From a virus, in the IMG/VR virus record IMGVR_UViG_3300021364_002084, positions 1-23,673 of that record: a DNA stretch of 23,673 nt; one strand, 5' to 3'. The position numbers and the translations under genes are program-made. Within the stretch, counting starts at the first letter, position 1. Every line of letters begins with the position of its first letter. Under the pieces are notes generated by a model. That model had not been told where the DNA came from. It saw nothing but the letters and a program-made list of their open reading frames with translations, and ran no database searches. Below are positions 12,401-18,400 of the stretch, in pieces.

Positions 12401-15400
12401 TGTGACTCCGTAGAGTCAACGTAGATGAAGAATTCAAGAGTCCAGTTGCCATCAAGCAATGTGCCTAGTTGAGCACTAGGAATTTGTAGATATGCATTCT
12501 CCCAAGTGGTGTTAAGACCCGCAGGTTGATAACCAAAGATTTTAGCAACATTATCTTCAACCTTGAATGCGTCACTTGCGCCAACACTTGTGGGAACGTA
12601 GTGACCAGTTTGATCGCTAATATCAGTGATAAACTGAAGGATTAACTCATTTCTATTCCACTTGCTTTGACCAAAGATGTGGACATCACCAGAAGAGTCA
12701 ACAGCAAGAGATTTACCAACAATACCTTCGATTCTATTGCTAGTAGTTGTTGCCAATTCGGAAACAAACTCATTTCTGTTGTGCTTCTGAATTGTGCCGT
12801 CATACTTGATCTTAAGGGTATGTACGTCGGTTTTGGAATTGGTGGTGCTAACTTGTGTGTATCCAACGTTTAGATCACCAAAGATATCAATTTCGGAAGT
12901 GTCGATGATGTCAATATTGCCACCAGCAGGAGCAACATAGGCATAATTCCAAATCTCAGTGCCAGATTCATTAAACTTACCAACCCAGAATCTATCCTTA
13001 GTTGTAGGAGTTGCTTTTAGTCTTAGACCAGTTGTGACATAGAATTCGTCAAATTCATCGACTGCAATGCTAGGACTTACAAAAGAATAAACACTATTGC
13101 TAATTTCTTTGATCCAGGCAACTGTAATTGCTTGAGTTGAGATGCTAACTCTACCAATAGCGACGTTTAGGTCTGTAGCAGAAGATGTTGCTGCAGTTTC
13201 CATGCAGAAAAATACATCATCGCCATTTACAACGATGTCAGTAATTTTTTCCGACTTATTGGGAGATGTAAGTTTTCTCTTGACAGTAAATCCACCAGTA
13301 GTGTCAAGTACTGCCAAGAATGCATCATATGGATATGCAGAGTTGGTATTTGTGTAACCACCAATGATAAATCTAGTATCTGATACTTTTTCTAGAGAAG
13401 TTACATTATCTGCTCTTGTGGATCCAGAGATACCTGCATATGCTTTCTGGAATCCGAGAGTTGCACCTAGACCATTAGCATTTTCTACATATTTTACCAA
13501 GAAGATATCTGGATTGTATGCATCGAGAATTGTTGTATTTGTGCGAGCATCACCAACTACCCAAATGTCATTTCCATCAACGAGAAGTTTTTTGAAGGAA
13601 AGATTCTTGGTTGTGCTAGGTTGATTGGGTTTTAGAGTGGTTTCCCAAACTTTAACACCAGTAGAGTTGAGTTTAGAGATATAACCAATGGTATCTCCAG
13701 TGCTATCTACAGTTTCACCGCAAATGTAAACTTCTTTCAGATCATTAACAAAAACATCATTGATAGACGTTTGTTGATCAACATTTATACCATGACCAAT
13801 AGTCGAGACGTAATAATCTGCCTTTTTGAAGACCTGTGGGTGTGAAAGAATGACACGAGGATTTTGAGTGTATCCAGATCCAAAATTCAAGACATTGAAT
13901 TCAGTAATAGCACCAACTTGATTTACAATCGCTTCAATTTCACCGCCAGTGCCATCTCCATCAATGATAACCGTTGGGGGGATGTCCGAGTTGTATCCTG
14001 CACCATTAACATCAACAACGACCTGCTCAATACCTTTATATTGTCTTACAACATACTCTTTATTGGTATTTTCGGTTACTGGTGTATAATCAACAAAAAC
14101 CCTGTCACCAATAACTAGATTGTGGGGATTGGATGCTTGAAGAATACCATAATTAACACCATCAACGGTTTCAAAGGTATAAGATTCTACATTTTCACCT
14201 TTGATCTTAGAAACACGAGCAGAAGCACCAGATCCACCAGTATCAGTATTGTCAAAGACCAGTCTATCGTCAACCTGATAGTTTTGACCAGCATTTTCAA
14301 TTGTAAATCCAGTTACAGATGCATCTTCAAATCTAGTAATCGTTTCAACTTCAATATCAACCTTGGAGTCGAATTTAACTGCGGGGAAATAATCAAATAC
14401 TTGTAGGGGAGACTCCTCAAACATTTGCTCGGGATCATCAATCTCCGCCTGATCAATAATACCGTCTCTATTCTCGTCTTCGGCGTCAAATAGTAGGATA
14501 TCGCCAGATTCTGTAGTTAGAGCGTTTGTAGAGGCGTTTGGAGTCCTCTCAACGTCAATATCGACGTTTTCATATGGATCTCTGTAACGGACAACACCAG
14601 TTGGGATGTTTTGCTGTACAGCAGAGTCTCTAAGATTCCAAATGTCAACAATAGAGTTATAGGAAGGACCCATAACATATGGGAAAACAGGATTGCCATC
14701 TTCTGTAGCATCAATAGTGACAAAGTAGCAATATCTGCCATCAGGGAAGTCTGGTGTCTTACAGAATCTACCATTGTATTGATCTAGATCGCCAGATCCG
14801 AAAACATATTGATAGTCGTCAATATATGTGCCTGCAACGTCTGTTGTTAGAGCGGGTCCATCAACTCTAGCAGGTGTGATGTTGGTTACTTCATCATAAA
14901 TCAAGTTTGTCTTCAAAGAGTATGAAGATCTAATTCTGGAGATTTCAGAGCTTTGATCGGTAGGATCAATATAACCATAAGGACCGTAAATGGGGTTACC
15001 ATCAAATGCCCAACCAAGGATAGGAGAGTGCTCAAGAGATGTTTCTTGCTCTTTAATATTCCCGTTGCTGTCTTCAAACAAATTATCGCCCAAGAGATAT
15101 CTAAGTCTTTGGGGATTTGAAACGTGAGAGTACTCACCACCATACTGAATATTAAATCCTTCAAAGAGTGTGCCCTGAGCAGTATCAAAATTCTCAGATT
15201 CTTGCAGGTTGTAAGTCCACTGGAAAACGTTAGCAGTAAATTTAGCGTCTTGACCAATCGAATTCAATCCAATGACTGTAGTTCCTTGAGAGTATCCAAT
15301 ACCTCTGTTAATAATTTCAATACCAGTAACTCTACCAGCATTTTCGCCGTCAGTATCAATCGTTGCTCTAGCAACTGCACCAAAACCATCACCTTGAATG

Positions 15401-18400
15401 GTTACTTCTGGTGCTGTAGTATATCCACTACCAGCGGCAATAATTGCGATAGAAATGATTCTACCATTATTAACAATTGCTTGTGCAACAGCACCTTGAC
15501 CAGAACTTAGAGATACTGTAGGTATAGAAGTATAAGAAGCACCACCACTGGTAATCGTAACCTCTTTGATGCCGCCCCTAACAGATGCCGTGCCAGTTGC
15601 ACCTTGACCACCGCCACCAACAATAGTTACCAAGGGTTGTGATGTGTATCCACTACCACCATTGTTGACAAGAATTCTGGAAACTACACCTTTAGTGACA
15701 ATAGCAGTGGCAGAAGCACCAGACCCACTACCACCAACAATAGACACAAGAGGCGATGATGTATATCCAGATCCACCATTAGTCACTTCAATCTCAAAAA
15801 GAGATCCATCAACAGTGACGTTTGCAGTTGCACCAGATCCTCCACCACCGCTAATTGCCAATGCAGGGGGATTTGCAGCATCATAGTTTTGACCTCTATC
15901 ATCGATAGAGATGGAGGTTACTGCACCAAATGTCTTTTTGTTATTAGACTTATATGCTAAAACTGATACACCATTAACCCAGGTGCCAATAGGACCAGGA
16001 ATAGTATCAGTTTTTGTAGAAATTGTTTCTGTTGTGAAGGGGAAACGGTTTAGTTTTCTCTGGTTGCCAGGTAGGAATGCAGATCCTAGGAAAGGACCAA
16101 TCTCATAGTTTGGAATACCCGTAGAGGCAACATAAACATGCTCTGTATTAAAAAACGAGTTTTGGACATTAGTCGTATATGGACTAATTGCAGCATTAAC
16201 AGCATTAGACTGAGACTTACCTTTGTTGAGGTCAACTGAAATGAGAACATTGCCTTGGGGAATAACTGCTGCAGGTTGTGGCAACTGATACTGGAATACC
16301 GTCTGAGAATCCCTAGAAGTGACCAGGAAGGTGCCATTATAGACAATGGGGTTAGCACCATAAACAGTCACCTGATCACCCACTAGGAGACCGTGTGGAC
16401 TGCTTGTAGTGACTGTTGCAGACTGATTATTGATACCACCAAATGTTACTGATTCTACTTGTAGAAGTTTTTTGACGTTATACAACCAAGTTGTGAGTCT
16501 TGGGTCGTCTGAAGTGCCACCAAGTTTAGAAACTGTTAGTTTGTCCCCTGGCAAATAATAAGATCCAGTATCAGTCAGAGTGGTTTGTTGAGCATCAACA
16601 ATACCAACAACATTCATGACAACTTCTTGTGCTGTGCCTCTATTAAGGTAAACAAAGAAGTTGGAAGAAACTACGGTAGCGGAATCCCATGATTGTGCTG
16701 TTGTATTAGAAGAACCTCTAGTACATTCGATAAACTGGTTTAGGGACTTCTCTTTGTATTCAACAATTTCATTACCAGCGATAACAAATTCGCCGTTTCT
16801 CTCTGGCCAACCAATTGTAGAGTCAACAGTGATAATGTCATTATCTACCTCAAGTGGCTCAGCAAGTTTTGTTTTATATGGGACAACAAAGGTGCCTTCA
16901 ATAGTCTCTTCAGAAAGAATCAATTCATAAATGATGTCTTCAGAAGTAGCAATAGAAATGTAGTTTTCTACTAGAGCACTTGCATTTCTGATGTTGGGGT
17001 CTGCAATATCTTCAACCTGCTGGATAAGAGCATCTTGAATGTTTGCTGGATCACCAGAGACCAAAGTTGCACGAAGGACAGTGTTGATTTCCCAAGTCGC
17101 AGCAGATGGTTTAATAATCTGATCCTTGGGATAAGAAACAGTTACATTTTCACCATAAAGAAGTTTGAATAGATAAGCAACACTTAGCGAAGTGCCCTTA
17201 GTGCTATAAAAATCTTTAATGGTTTTAATAGCAGTCCTAACATCGATAGATTCATAATCGAGTTGAGGAATGTCGGGAAGATACTGCTCAATGTATTTGT
17301 CAAGCAATCTCTTGACAAACAAAGCGTCTAGGCACTTAACTTCTGCGTTAATTGCGTGTGAAGATGCGGTAGTATCGTTGCTGAATACTGCATTGCCAGT
17401 TTCTTCATATGCAGTGATACCACTAGCTGCTCTAGCGCAACCTTCAAATCTACATTTTTCATATCCACTGCCACTGGTAAGGACTCTGAAACCAGTAATT
17501 TCATTAAGACCCACTTCGACAGAAGCTTCTGCTTGAGGAGGTGCCTGAATAATGATTTTTGGAGGATTTGCGGCACTATATCCACTACCAAAATTAGTAA
17601 TGTTGATGTCAGTGATTTGACCGTTAAAGATCGACGCTGTTGCGGTTGCACCAACACCACCGATGTATACGCCAGAAGTATCTGTTCTATCATCAACGAT
17701 ATAAACAGACGGAATATCCTCATAACCACTACCACCACTTAGCAACTCAATATCAATAACACGTCCCGTGCCATCAACAGTTGTTTCTAGGACTTGAGCG
17801 CCAGTTGGGTTGACGACTGCAATTCTAGGAGCAGTAGTATAACCCTGACCTGCATTCAAAACAGTAATCGAGGTAATTACACCATTTGTAAGGTTTGCTC
17901 TAAGAGATGCTTTGATGGGGTTGATACCATCAGGTTCGTCAACATAAATTTCAGGTGCTGTCGTATATCCGCTACCACCGTTAACGATTGGAGGGGGTCC
18001 AGCAATTACACCACCATTTGCACCATAAGTCATGGTGACTGCGCCCAGCTCAGCGCCGCCTGGTTGTCTGAAGGTAACTCTGGGTGTAAATGTATATCCA
18101 CTACCAGAAGAAATAGTTTCTAGAGATGTAACAGTACCATTTGTGACTACCGCCCTAATTTCTGCAGCAACAGATCCCTCTTGAGTTGGCGATTCAATTA
18201 CAACAGTAGGAGGATTTGTATCACTATAACCTCTACCACTTTTTAGAAGAGTGGTATTTTTGATTCCGTTAATTAGAGGTTGTACAGAAGATCCTGATCC
18301 ATTGTTAGACTTAACTGCAACCTTAGGAGGATATGCAAATCTATATTGAGATCCACCCTCCGCAACTTCGACAGAAGTAAGTTGACCTGCCGCATTAACA

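Noticed and set aside
18234-18261. Terminator-like hairpin on the plus strand (TACCACT...AGTGGTA followed by five T)
   Set aside because: It lies inside the coding sequence of the giant gene, in the antisense direction, with no plus-strand gene to terminate. On the minus strand the stem is preceded, not followed, by the T/A run, so it is not a sense terminator.
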